From: Liolophura sinensis
Taxonomy: Eukaryota; Mollusca; Polyplacophora; Chitonida; Chitonidae
Length of the DNA: 64,000 nt
Reading direction: 5' to 3'
NCBI RefSeq assembly: GCF_032854445.1
Contig: NC_088295.1
Coordinates: 19,145,385-19,209,384 of the forward strand
This document shows, one piece after another, positions 48,501 through 57,900 of the stretch. The notes beneath the pieces are model-generated. The model was not told where the DNA came from. It did not search any database and saw nothing but the letters and a program-made list of their open reading frames with translations. How positions within the stretch are numbered: the stretch's first letter is position 1; every line of letters begins with the position of its first letter. A program made the position numbers and the translations under genes.

Positions 48501-49023
48501 ATTCTGCATTGGACTATCTTCCAGTTATACAAAACAGAATAAGGAAGATATCTGCACTTTCTCCTTTCAACGACAACTAGTTAATATAATTGTGGAACGA
48601 CTGCACGTTACCATGCACAAGGGTAGGCCTATAATAATTTATATATCGTTCTTACTACATCGCCGTCGGCGTCAGTGGCTGTCAATTTTGACAGATCAGA
48701 AAAATAAGTTTTACTTGTAGGCCTAAATACGTCTAAAATGGTATTAGTTTATTTGACAGATTGCCAAAAATAACTAAATTTTCAGAAGGCATTTATAAAA
48801 TGCCCTTGACAATGAACAGTGCCAAAGGGGAAACTATCACAGTCAAATCCACAAACAAGCCTCGACGAGTTTCCCTTCGACATGGCTACAGTATACCTGA
48901 ACCCCAATACAAGCTCCGCGATTCGGGCATACTTACTACATGGTTGTGTTCATCACATCCTGCTTGATATATATAAACTGATACCACGCAAATCAATCGC
49001 AAAACACTAGACAGTCTTCCCAT
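36480..49023 (-). CDS. TM9SF3: TM9SF3 (transmembrane 9 superfamily member 3, nonaspanin), complete gene, 15 coding exons
   Basis: Nonaspanin-family membrane protein of the Golgi/endosomal system. It has a cleaved signal peptide, a lumenal domain and a nine-pass membrane domain. Joined exons total 1758 nt, giving 585 residues plus stop with every junction in frame. Diagnostic stretches include [85 protein letters not shown] and PRPIPEKKW. The C-terminus KID fits the KxD/E Golgi-retention signal known for this family. The length agrees with animal TM9SF3 proteins. Exon 1 carries the signal peptide and is separated by a 2.6-kb intron. Introns hold three SINEs and a pogo-like element. The gene converges with tolloid; no functional link is implied. 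Confidence 0.97.
37037..37113 (-). CDS. TM9SF3: TM9SF3 exon 14
   Basis: Reads [19 protein letters not shown] then ALGYMC, a membrane-spanning segment. Acceptor TTTCAG, donor GTAAGT. Confidence 0.95.
37910..37993 (-). CDS. TM9SF3: TM9SF3 exon 13
   Basis: Reads [20 protein letters not shown] then FYYFFFKTK, a membrane segment. Donor GTAAGT. Confidence 0.95.
38141..39254. mobile_element. Non-autonomous pogo/Tigger-like DNA transposon
   Basis: The ends are CAGTCAAACC (38141) and GGTTTGACTG (ending 39254), perfect 10-base inverted termini flanked on both sides by a TA target duplication (38139-38140, 39255-39256). CAGT ends with TA duplication are typical of the pogo/Tigger branch of Tc1/mariner. 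Subterminal CGGCCAC-type motifs recur inside both ends. At 1114 bp with no recognisable transposase frame, it must be mobilised in trans. It lies in the TM9SF3 intron between exons 12 and 13. Confidence 0.8.
39377..39523 (-). CDS. TM9SF3: TM9SF3 exon 12
   Basis: Reads [20 protein letters not shown] through a hydrophobic segment to [11 protein letters not shown]. Donor GTGAGT. Longer frames over these bases on the same strand are out of phase. Confidence 0.95.
39869..39937 (-). CDS. TM9SF3: TM9SF3 exon 11
   Basis: A 69-base exon reading [20 protein letters not shown] then FIEM. Acceptor CTCTAG, donor GTAAGT. Too short to show as an open frame by length alone. Confidence 0.95.
40559..40698 (-). 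CDS. TM9SF3: TM9SF3 exon 10
   Basis: Reads [20 protein letters not shown] then [20 protein letters not shown] and IPEKKW, conserved nonaspanin loop residues. Donor GTAAAC. Confidence 0.95.
41285..41415 (-). CDS. TM9SF3: TM9SF3 exon 9
   Basis: Reads [20 protein letters not shown] then [20 protein letters not shown] and FGTM. Donor GTAAGT, phase 0. Confidence 0.96.
41951..42219 (-). mobile_element. tRNA-derived SINE, full-length
   Basis: Same family as 14466 in reverse: tail (ATTTATTTATTT) at the low end and tRNA head with A and B boxes at the high end. It is flanked by a perfect 11-base duplication AGATGAACATA (41941-41951 and 42220-42230). It lies about 45 bases downstream of the TM9SF3 exon 8 donor, in gene orientation. 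Confidence 0.94.
42265..42359 (-). CDS. TM9SF3: TM9SF3 exon 8
   Basis: Reads [20 protein letters not shown] then [12 protein letters not shown]. Acceptor TTGCAG, donor GTAACT. Confidence 0.95.
42515..42600 (-). repeat. Degenerate SINE relic
   Basis: AGGAATATTTCACTTATAAA and GGGCGGAAGAAACC match, with decay, the reverse complement of the SINE 3' half. Similar decayed pieces are at about 43520-43600 and 45318-45430. Confidence 0.55.
42911..43077 (-). CDS. TM9SF3: TM9SF3 exon 7
   Basis: Reads [20 protein letters not shown] then [20 protein letters not shown] and a hydrophobic segment to ELYTE. Donor GTAAGA, phase 2. Confidence 0.95.
43163..43416 (+). mobile_element. tRNA-derived SINE, young-looking copy
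   Basis: Near-complete copy, opposite in orientation to TM9SF3, with a small deletion in the A-box region (GTGGCCCGTAGCGCAG). It is flanked by a perfect 12-base duplication AAACTGGAAACA (43151-43162 and 43417-43428). Confidence 0.95.
43784..43918 (-). CDS. TM9SF3: TM9SF3 exon 6: first membrane segment of the core
   Basis: Reads [20 protein letters not shown] then [20 protein letters not shown] and DLDDM. Donor GTAAGA, phase 0. Confidence 0.96.
44340..44417 (-). CDS. TM9SF3: TM9SF3 exon 5
   Basis: A 78-base exon reading [20 protein letters not shown] then NFFQHR, at the end of the lumenal domain. Donor GTAAGA, phase 0. Confidence 0.96.
44660..44820 (-). CDS. TM9SF3: TM9SF3 exon 4
   Basis: Reads [20 protein letters not shown] then [17 protein letters not shown] and KIPFTYE. 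Lumenal domain. Acceptor TTTTAG, donor GTGAGT. Confidence 0.95.
45024..45146 (-). CDS. TM9SF3: TM9SF3 exon 3
   Basis: Reads [20 protein letters not shown] then [20 protein letters not shown]. Lumenal domain. Acceptor TTTCAG, donor GTGAGA. Confidence 0.96.
45762..45990 (-). mobile_element. tRNA-derived SINE with internal deletion
   Basis: Reverse copy in TM9SF3 intron 2. It is flanked by ATTATGGTATGTA (45749-45761) and ATAATGGTATGTA (45991-46003), a 13-base duplication with one mismatch. Part of the middle is missing. Confidence 0.92.
46184..46379 (-). CDS. TM9SF3: TM9SF3 exon 2
   Basis: Reads [20 protein letters not shown] then [20 protein letters not shown] and [12 protein letters not shown]. 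Acceptor CTGTTAG, donor GTATTT, phase 1. Confidence 0.96.
46380..48936 (-). other. TM9SF3 intron 1
   Basis: About 2.6 kb between the signal-peptide exon and exon 2. Open frames inside (for example near 47750-48100) show no recognisable product, and I see no repeat element. Confidence 0.8.
48937..49023 (-). CDS. TM9SF3: TM9SF3 exon 1: start codon and signal peptide
   Basis: 87 bases, 29 codons. It starts [20 protein letters not shown] and ends DEHNHV before GTAAGT. A hydrophobic signal core is followed by DEHNH, the acidic/histidine mature N-terminus seen in TM9SF3. It is the only nearby exon that joins exon 2 in phase 0 and supplies a signal peptide. Confidence 0.9.
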
Positions 49024-49101
49024 CTTGCTCAACACATCGGATGGAGCAAAAAACCTAGGATTTAAACCGATTGAATCGACGTTGTCAGTGTCAATAATGT
49101 A

Positions 49102-49112
49102 AAAATGGCGGC
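49102..49112 (+). promoter_or_regulatory. YY1-type site in the TM9SF3 promoter region
   Basis: AAAATGGCGGC is an exact YY1 consensus, about 80 bases upstream of the TM9SF3 start codon and antisense to the gene. Such sites sit near start sites of many housekeeping genes. No TATA box is evident. Confidence 0.5.
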
Positions 49113-49736
49113 GCCCGTAGCCACGTCACCCAGTAAGAGTTGGTATCAAGGGGCTGAACTCTTCCTCGCACTCGATCTCCGTCTACCCATGTCGCTGGAG
49201 ATGATGGGAGGCCCCAGAGAGATGGGCACGCTATAGGGGCTTTATTTGGCAGTTTAAATGAATAAAATCTTCTGTCTGGGCTACATGAGCACAATTTTTA
49301 TATTACTGAAATTGCACAAATTTAACAGACGTTCGTGCAGTCAATTGATTATTATTCTTTTCACTATATTTTGCAATTCCTTGTACGAGAATTTCAATGC
49401 TAACTTCGTAAAGCAGTGTCCCCAGTACCAATGTGCATGCATGTTAAGAACGGAGTATGCGTCCAAATTTTAGAAATAAACTAAGAGAATAGGCCTACTG
49501 TTTTTTCGTGTTAAAAATAAGTTGTCAGGACTATTGAAGTTATGTAACAACTGTGTACATGGATATGTTCTCAACAGCGATGCCTGACCACATGTAACAA
49601 CCCAGGCCTATATGGCTCACACCTGAAAATATACTGACCTGAAGCCGCTTATAGTTAATGGTCTGTACATATATACTGTATACGTGCATATGTATGGATT
49701 GGGATTTGAAATTGGGCGTTCCTTTGTAGGGCCACG

Positions 49737-49894
<158 letters not shown>

Positions 49895-51602
49895 CCTGTT
49901 ATGTATCTATACCGGTACTGTACACCTGGCACGATGGACACCATGTCCTACACAGTTTCCTGACGTGCATGTGGGCTCATTGCAAAATGCCCATTTCGAT
50001 AAGCTTGCTACGCGACGTTCACAGTTTTGCCTGTGTAAATGCAAGAATGTTAAAACACATGTTCGTAATACACATGATGCATGTGCACTGCATGGCTGAA
50101 CTTAAACAAGAATCGATCGTTTTAACTCTCAGGTTGACAGGTAGGTCGATCAGCAGTTTAAATCAACATAGGCCGGCATCTCATTGATTTTTTTCTGAGA
50201 TAAGTTGATCTAGGTATGTCACATATGGTGATATGGTAACCTTTACTGTTAGAACTGCAAACTAAGAGCTTTGATTAGGGATTTGAAGTCTCAAAAGAAG
50301 AACGGATCTGCTGTTACAATTACACCGTCTATTAATACGTTTACAACACACCCTTGTCTCTCAGTAGCTGTATGGCACATTGGTTCAACTTAGCCTAAGA
50401 AGTACATGGAGAACCAGATTCCTGGTCGCGTCGATGCATGCAGTTTTCGGGATCTTCGTGGCAATTATTATAAATGGGTCGACAACGCTCGCGTGACTGT
50501 TTATTTTGGTCAAGTTCCTTGGAGGTTATTTGTTCTTTTTTTTTTTTTTTGTTTTTTCATATACAAATATGGCATTTGGGTAAATACTTTGGGTGACACA
50601 TTGGAAAGTTCGCCACTTTCTTGCCAAAGGTCGTTGGTTTACTTTAGACATTCCGCGGTTTTTGTTTTTTTTTTTTTTTGGTTCAATTAAACATTATTTT
50701 GCACGTAGCTAACAGTGTTAATTATGCACAAAACATGCACAGGGCTCAATGCTCCACCTTTGGCAAGTTACTGACGAACTTTCCAACGTGTGACAAATAC
50801 ACGTTATATTGGTATAGAAGGCATGTGTATGCATGGTCTCGGCGAAGTTAATGTGTAGATATACAGATTCTGTGTATGTAGCTATACAAGTCCCTCGCGG
50901 GCAGTTCTTGAAAACACATATAGATTCACAAAATATATGTCAGGCCAGCCTGCAAACTGTATGGTCTATAATGGCATGTTTAATTTATTTGTTTATAATT
51001 GGTTATTGGCCCAGTTAACATTAATATTTTATTCATATGACAGCGATCATAGTGTATAGTAAGGTAATTATTACACTTCCACAAAAGGTAAATCTGACAA
51101 ACTTCATGACAAAAGGCCACAGCCAGTTGGGACTAACTGGATTCGAAAACTCGACCTCACTATAGTCAAGGTCACGCAGTATTGTTTGAATTGCATGTGG
51201 CATCGCTGACTACATGTGCATGCTGTGTGACAACGTCAAGTAGGGAAAAATATACGTGCTTGCGATGTACTGCTATAATCCCATGGGAAGCACGCTAATC
51301 CCGTGGAAAGTTCGCAGGAATCCACTAATTTAACAAGCAATGGCATATAGCATACCGGTATATGGACGGCTGGGAGACGTCTTAATTCATCCACTGAGCA
51401 TGAGGGCTCAGTTGCTAATAGACATGCATGTAATGGATCGACTAAACGACACGAATCAGAAAAATCATTGAGATGGTTTTGGAACACATTTGTTAGGCTG
51501 TTAGATACACACAAATCCTTTAAGTGCAAGATAGGGCTAGTAAGAAAGAAGACTTTTTTTATTTCATTTATACGTGCTATTATATCAACAAACAATGCTT
51601 GA

Positions 51603-51785
51603 TCAAGCGCCAGAGTACTAGCGCAGCAAAGTGACCCACGAGCCTCGCACCAATCGATCGCCGTGAGTTCAATTCCAGCTCTCACTGGATTTCTGTCCAG
51701 TGTTAGAATGTTTACCAGCAACCTGTGAGCTCTGTCCTGCTTCTTTCCACCTAATGCTGCATAGCCGTAAAATATAATCAAAAAA
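51603..51785 (+). mobile_element. Decayed SINE copy
   Basis: It retains GCCGTGAGTTCAATTCCAGC (B box) and the order of the SINE body (ACCAGCAACCTGTGAGC, CACCTAATGCTG), but the A-box region and tail are lost. Confidence 0.75.
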
Positions 51786-51893
51786 GCAATGCTCCTCGAT
51801 TATGTTTGTCGCTTCCAGCGTTATTCCATGTCACGTTATGACTTTATACCCGTTTGTAGCAAGCATGTCCCAGCTAAAGGGATGCAGAATCGA

Positions 51894-52044
51894 CGCTGAT
51901 TGGTTGACAGTGGAGACAGGGTTTCCTGGGTTAAGTCATGCGGGCATAGTCACGCTTGAATAAATGTACAATATACTAAAAAATCAGCTTCGGCAAGGCA
52001 TATAGTCTGGACTTGCCTATCTTACACCAGCCAATCAGAATCGA
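51894..52044 (+). mobile_element. Short inverted-repeat element (MITE-like), copy B
   Basis: The ends are GAATCGACGCTGATTGGTTG and, inverted, CAGCCAATCAGAATCGATTC, imperfect terminal repeats of about 20 bases. The interior shares order with 11834-11982. Non-coding. Confidence 0.65.
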
Positions 52045-52051
52045 TTCCAGG

Positions 52052-52161
52052 GTGAGAAGCCAGGATGAGCTGGACTTGAACTTGCATCGACCATATTGGT
52101 GAGAGGCTCCTATGTCATTGCGTCGAACTGGTGCGCTGTCCACCGCGGCCACGGAGGCCCC
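52052..52161 (-). mobile_element. SINE head fragment
   Basis: Only the tRNA-like 5' half of the SINE is present, reversed, from GAAGCCAGGATGAGCTGGAC to CACGGAGGCCCC. It abuts MITE-like copy B. Confidence 0.85.
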
Positions 52162-52391
52162 ACTCAGACCTTAGAAGTATATCAGTGTATGTATGATTAA
52201 GCATGTCAAACGCCATAATTTCGTAAAGGTTTCAGCTGTCTATATATGATTCTTTTTTTTTTCAATTAAAACGCACTAGTTATATATACCCAAGGATGTT
52301 TTATATGGAAATACGAGGTAGAAAATAAAATAAAATGAGGTATATATCAGATAAAAGCATTAAAAACTGTCCAGGAAAGTAAATGTATTCG

Positions 52392-52423
<32 letters not shown>

Positions 52424-52689
52424 CGAACCGAGTAAAACTGTGTTCAAAGATCATATTCTGCGGTGGTCTGGTTTGACCAAGAAAGTAACAATTACCTCAC
52501 ATCTATAATCTTTGCCTGAAATAATTCGTGTCAAGGTCAAATCAGCGAATGCATTCGTAGGTCTATATCTATATGCATTTTAAATGATGAAATGTAGCAG
52601 TCTGATTTGTGTTAAGTAGCAAAAGACCCTTCATGCATTTTTGAGTGGTCTTTGCCTTTAAGTATGTATGGATTCACATATTCAATTAA

Positions 52690-52913
52690 GGGGTTCAGGG
52701 GCTCAGCTGGTTAGCGCTAGCGTAGCGAAATGACCGATGAGCCTCTCACCAATGCGATCGTTGTATTGTTCAAGTCTAGCTCATGCTGGTTTCCTCTCCT
52801 GCCGTACGTGGGAAGGTCCGGCAGCAACCTGTCCCGGTTCCTCCCACCACAATGCTGGTATAAGTGAAATATTCTTGAGTGCGGGGTAAAACACCAATCA
52901 AATGAATAAATAA
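52690..52913 (+). mobile_element. tRNA-derived SINE with internal deletions
   Basis: The head GGGGCTCAGCTGGTTAGCG (A box) and a diverged B-box region are followed by a shortened body (missing part of the CGGATGGTCGTGGG segment) and an AAATGAATAAATAA tail. Confidence 0.88.
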
Positions 52914-52983
52914 TGCTGAACGCCAAGCGAAGAAGTAACAACGTCGTTTAAGGTCTTAGGTGTGACCAGACACAGGGTTCACC

Positions 52984-53427
52984 ATGGATCTATCGCCCTT
53001 GGAGAGGACGCTCTATGAACTGAGCTATCGGACCAGTCGGCTATATATGAAGAGTGTGACAGTTGAAGCCAACCAGTACTTTGTTGAAGCCAGCCAGTAC
53101 TTATTTGATGCACTTTGGTACGTTTTCATGGAAGAACCAGAAACGACATTAGTTCCCGTCCTAAAACAGGATAAACCATATATCCTACCTTCGGAGACCA
53201 TAGCATTTGACCAGGCTTTCTTTTCGAACATCAGGAGTTTCCGCGAAAAGTCACTTTATATGCTTACTAACGATTGTGAATCGCGCTATATTCTTGATTT
53301 ATTGGTCAGATCTCAAAGTAAACTCAAGAGTGAATCACCAGACTTAGTTATATACATGAATATAAAAAAAAATGTTGTGTTACACTGTGTACTAGACTTC
53401 TATGCACAAGTGAGTCTCCATGACTGA
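52984..53427 (+). CDS. Unrecognised 147-codon ORF between two SINEs (doubtful)
   Basis: Opens with a strong start context (TTCACCATGG) after an in-frame TGA at 52963, and reads MDLSPLERTLYELSYRTSRL. It contains a short internal duplication (EANQYFVEASQYLF) and no domain I know. Its last residues come from the head of the SINE at 53410, so the original 3' end is lost or the frame is chance. GTACGT at about 53118 could be a donor, which would make this a first exon. Real, broken or fortuitous cannot be decided. Confidence 0.3.
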   Translation: MDLSPLERTLYELSYRTSRLYMKSVTVEANQYFVEASQYLFDALWYVFMEEPETTLVPVLKQDKPYILPSETIAFDQAFFSNIRSFREKSLYMLTNDCESRYILDLLVRSQSKLKSESPDLVIYMNIKKNVVLHCVLDFYAQVSLHD

Positions 53428-53689
53428 GTGGTTAGCTCGCTAACGCAGAACAAAGACTCGGGAACCTTTCACCAATGCGGTCGCTTTGAGTTCATGTCCA
53501 GCTCATGCTGGGTTCCTCTTTGGTCGCACGTGAGAAAGCCTGTCAGCAGCCTGTGCATGGGTTTCCCCGGGCACTGACCATTTTCCTCCCAGCATAATGC
53601 TGGCAACCGTCTTATTTAGGTGCATTCTTCTTGACTAGAAGAATAAAAAATACCAACTATCAAATGAGTACATAAATAAACAAAATCCT
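53410..53689 (+). mobile_element. tRNA-derived SINE, full-length but diverged
   Basis: Head TGACTGAGTGGTTAGCTCGC, B box GAGTTCATGTCC, body and A-rich tail. Flanked by TATGCACAA (53401-53409) and TGTGCACAA (53690-53698). It interrupts or ends the ORF starting at 52984. Confidence 0.85.
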
Positions 53690-54087
53690 GTGCACAAATT
53701 ATACATCAGTATTAAGTACTAGATTTATAAACAAAGCCATCATTAGGTTAATCGGTAATCATAATCTCTAAACTTAAACTTACATACCGGTACAAGATTA
53801 ACTGAACAAACAAATAATATACATACATAACGTATAATTTATGAAACGTATAATTTGTAGGCCTAACGTATAATTTGTAGGCCTAAAGCTTACACTGTTT
53901 CATCACATGATGTTTGCTGTAAACATTATACATATATGACGGTAAATCTCTCGATGGGTCATAACGGACATTCCTGTAGGCATCGTCAACATTAATAGAA
54001 AATCTATTTTAAATCTTTAATCGCAAGACCAATGAAAAACATTGCCCACGATTAGATTACAACTGGTCACACAGGCAACGCAGCGAT

Positions 54088-54093
54088 TTTATT
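54088..54093 (-). terminator. Polyadenylation signal of the death-domain gene
   Basis: TTTATT on the plus strand is AATAAA on the minus strand, about 465 bases after the stop codon. The intervening bases are the likely 3' UTR. Confidence 0.55.
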
Positions 54094-54558
54094 CAACGCG
54101 TTGCATACACAGCCCGTAGCCCCAAGACAATCCCCAAGATAATCCCCCAAGATATCGGGCAATCCATCCCTGTTTACAAGAGAATTATGCTCACTGTAAA
54201 ATTTAAGAAAGTTACAGTAAAACTTTTGATGGAATATCCTTGACATACAATAGTTTGGCAGTAGGCCTTTATAGTAACACGTGACCCTTGATTGATCGAC
54301 ATGCAACCGCACAATCCTTACATAGAAACAAACTGAAAGTCTCACTAAAATTGCGTCTGACGATGTAACATAGACATATATGTACCTTTAGCAGTGAGAA
54401 CAGGCTAACGTTCCTGGAAAAACTGTAATATATCAGAAGAATACGTCATATAGCATTATGAATATCACAGTCCATTATAGTCAACTATATTATTAATCTT
54501 AGGACAGGCCTATATATCCTTACTGCGACCACTGTTACCCTCCACGATTGATAGTATA

Positions 54559-54983
54559 TCAACCATTCACTTGTTGCACTTTCTTGGCAGCCCGTATTTT
54601 GTCATATCTCTCAACTTGCCGATAAAAGGGAACTAACTCTGGACCAACGGGTAGATTCTTGTCGTCCTCCTCGTCCGAAACTTCCAGTTGTGGTGGATTC
54701 AGTTCCATGTCTACTTCTAGAAGAATGTCATATCTTTTGATTTTTCTCAGGCTTTCCAATAAATCTTCAACTGTTGCTCTTGTATGGAACCTCCGCCATC
54801 TTACCAGGGCACGAGATGCGTGATTAGACAAAGCCAATCGATTTGCATCCCGCCCGATGTTGCGAATGTCCTGTTCTATCGTCACCTGACCGCGCAATGG
54901 CACAAATGGCAGATTCCGGTACAGTTTGTTCCAGTCCTGTTGGATCAGTGATGCCACAACTTCACAGGCTCTAGTCAGGGGGT
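54559..54983 (-). CDS. Death-domain gene exon 3: death domain and C-terminus
   Basis: Acceptor ACCTTAG, then DPLTRACEVVASLIQQDW; the G from exon 2 completes the aspartate codon. It carries the entire death domain in one exon, as is common for this fold. Ends VNG and TGA. Confidence 0.88.
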
Positions 54984-57900
54984 CTAAGGTATAAACAAAA
55001 ATACCGTTACAAAACAATCACAAACCGTGTCACGTCACAATTTCATACATATATGTAGCACTCGGGGCCTACTCCAGCCGTTCTCAGCGTCCGATTATCG
55101 GACGCTGCCGTTCCCTCGAAGTGCCCTTTGCGTCAAATAAATAAATAAATAAATAAAATTAAATAAAAAAGAAAAGAAACAGCCCGAATTCTTTACAAGA
55201 CTCGGATTATCTACTTAGTCGCTAGGCTTCGGCTAGCCATTCGCCACATTAGTTTTGGCGAATATAATTTCTGTGTGGCGAAAGCAAATTGGCGTCCCTT
55301 CGCCACAGTGGCGAAAGCAATGGATGCCTTTCAACTTCAGTTGTTTAGGTTTAACGTTCGTAAATTTACTCAAATTTAATGTTGGATCCAGAATCAAGAA
55401 GGAATATTTGACTTCAGCGTGAAAGAACTTGGTTATATTTTTAGAGAGCATTTAAAATCGGAAATGTATGCTCTGAAGCAGGTGAAGAAAATTGGACCCA
55501 CGCTAATTTAATTAGCATCCAGATTATCCGGGCCGGGAATTACTTTTAAAAAAAAAATTGCCGACCTTCCCACATACTGCCCGAGAGGAATCCAGCATGA
55601 GCACAGACCGCATTGGTGAGAGGCTTCTCATTGTCATTACGCTGCGCTAGCGTGCTAACCAACTGAGCCACGGAAGCCCCTCAACCAGTCATGGGATATA
55701 GTACTATATTCCAGACCTATCTGATCTCATACTCCTTACAGCGCATACGTCGCTCTCTACATCACTCGCTTTACAACCCCGCCACCAATAGATGGGCTTG
55801 ACCTTTGGAACTTGTGACGCACGCAGGCCTGTTTAGGCTTAGTCTTATTACTTGTCTCATCCCGCGGAATTTAATCAGCATTCATCAATATAATTGTTTT
55901 AGGTTTTGGTTAGAATCACGTTGTACATACTCAAGATAAAGAGAATGCTGGTGAATAAAGTATTATTATATAGAGACAAAGGTTGAGGCGCATTGTTTGC
56001 GTTGTCTGACATCACTTCCTGCTTCATCACCGTGACCCCTGTGACGTCGACCTAGTTCAAGATTTCTGTACAAAATTTACAAATTATGGCAGAGATGTAA
56101 AGCGAAAGGTAGAGAGCGACGCATGCGCTGTAAAGAGTATGATATGATCTAGGATTTTCGGTCAGAAACAAGAGTTGTCAGATCAACAGATTTGTTGTTG
56201 TTGTTGTTGCAACGGCTTGGTGGTCTTGCGTGCGTCGTAGGCCCTACTCATGGGAAAACTCCCAAGGTGCTATGTACATTGGAGTTAAGAATCCCAATAA
56301 AGAATTTGACGTGCTAATAGATCAGACAACCGCACGTTCTAAATATGCCTGATGGCGAATACTTACCATTATCTGGTAGCAAACCAGAATTTTTTGAGCT
56401 GCTCACATCAAGAGAGAGACCATAAAATAGCTTCTCAGCGGCACCTGGAGTAGTTTTGAACATATGTATTTTCCTTGCCATTTCCAGCCTTCCCTTGATT
56501 TTCACATATTCCTCTTCCCTCATTTCCTTTTCTTCCTGCGCATCCGCCAAGTCCCGCTTGGTGACGTTCACTTCCCGCTCCGCCACCTCTAACGCTTTGC
56601 TCCGCCCACGAATCCAGGCTAGCTTATACCGCACGTTGCTCAACTGTCGTTTTACAAATGGTACCTTTTCTTTCATGAAGCGGACGTTAGCCCCCAGCTC
56701 TTCCCACATCTCCAGAGATATGGGATCTGAGTGTATACATTTGTGAAGTTCTCGGCGGCGAAAACCCTTCACGTCGATCTCTAGTTCCATCTCACTGGTT
56801 CTGTTAGCCAGGAATTGTTCTTCTTGTTCAAGGCTATCTTCCTTATTTCGAAGCTGTGCCACTTCGGTCGAGAGTTTGGCACATTCACACTCCGCCTGTG
56901 CCAGTTTGTAGACCACAGAATGAAACCGTTCACGGGCCTCTCTCATTAAGCGCATGGTATTCTCTTTCTTCTTTTCCAGATCAAAGACGTCATTCCTGAG
57001 AAAAGTGCAGTAATCCTCGTCTGTTTTAACCCATGACGTCATGGCGTAGCTGGTGTTCCGGATATTTGCACAGCATTCTGGGAAGATAAGTAACAACGGC
57101 ATTGTAGAGCAATGGTGCTGCTGACCGACTTGGATTACGTTGGAACTCATTGATTGGAACTTCACGCCATCATTACGGAACTGCCTTGATAACTTCATAA
57201 CATTTTCGAGATTTTTAAGAATAGTTTCTCTCCAGCATGATATCTGTTCATGATAATACTCCACGGTATCAACTGTAACGTCACTTTCAGCCTTGTGAAA
57301 ACTTACACAATACTTGTCCAACAGGTTAAAGATTTTCCAGCAATGTTCCAAAATGCCGGAAAATCTTCCAGGTACAAAATCTTTAATTTTGTTGGTAACA
57401 TCTTTCAGCACAGTGATATGAATTATGTGTTCTTTGAATTTATCTTTGTTTTCCGCCATTTTCTTAAAGATTTCCTCTACACGTTTTGTTGAACCAATCT
57501 CTGCAGTCCCGATGGATATCATTAATGATTTTAAGGCGGGCACGTATTTGGTCAGTTGAGACGACAGAGATCTATGTATACTATAGTACTTCCTCTCCAG
57601 GCGTACAAGTTCCTTTCCAACAGTTTCCAGCTCTCGCGAGAGGACCGTTCGAATCTCGTGCAGATGACGGGGCGGTTGAGTTTCAAGGTGTTTGAGTTCT
57701 TCTTGGCTCAACCTCGAGTGTCTAGGTTGATTTAGATGAAGGCAAAACACGGTATTGTTACCAAGCGTTGGCATACGATGATCCAAGGAGGGCCGGAACT
57801 AAAAGCAGAAGCAAACACTACATCACTCCTATTGTAAAATATAAATGGGTCTGTTTGTTGTTTTATTGTTATTATTTTACGCAGAAAACATTCCAGTGAG

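Noticed and set aside
50406-50690. 94-codon plus-strand ORF starting MENQIPGRVDACSFRDLRG
   Set aside because: The first 40 residues look protein-like, but the rest is a translated poly-T tract and no good donor is visible. Left as intergenic.
51236-51781. 181-codon minus-strand ORF
   Set aside because: Its central part (about 51603-51785) is the reverse of a decayed SINE. No splice sites, domain or sensible composition support it.
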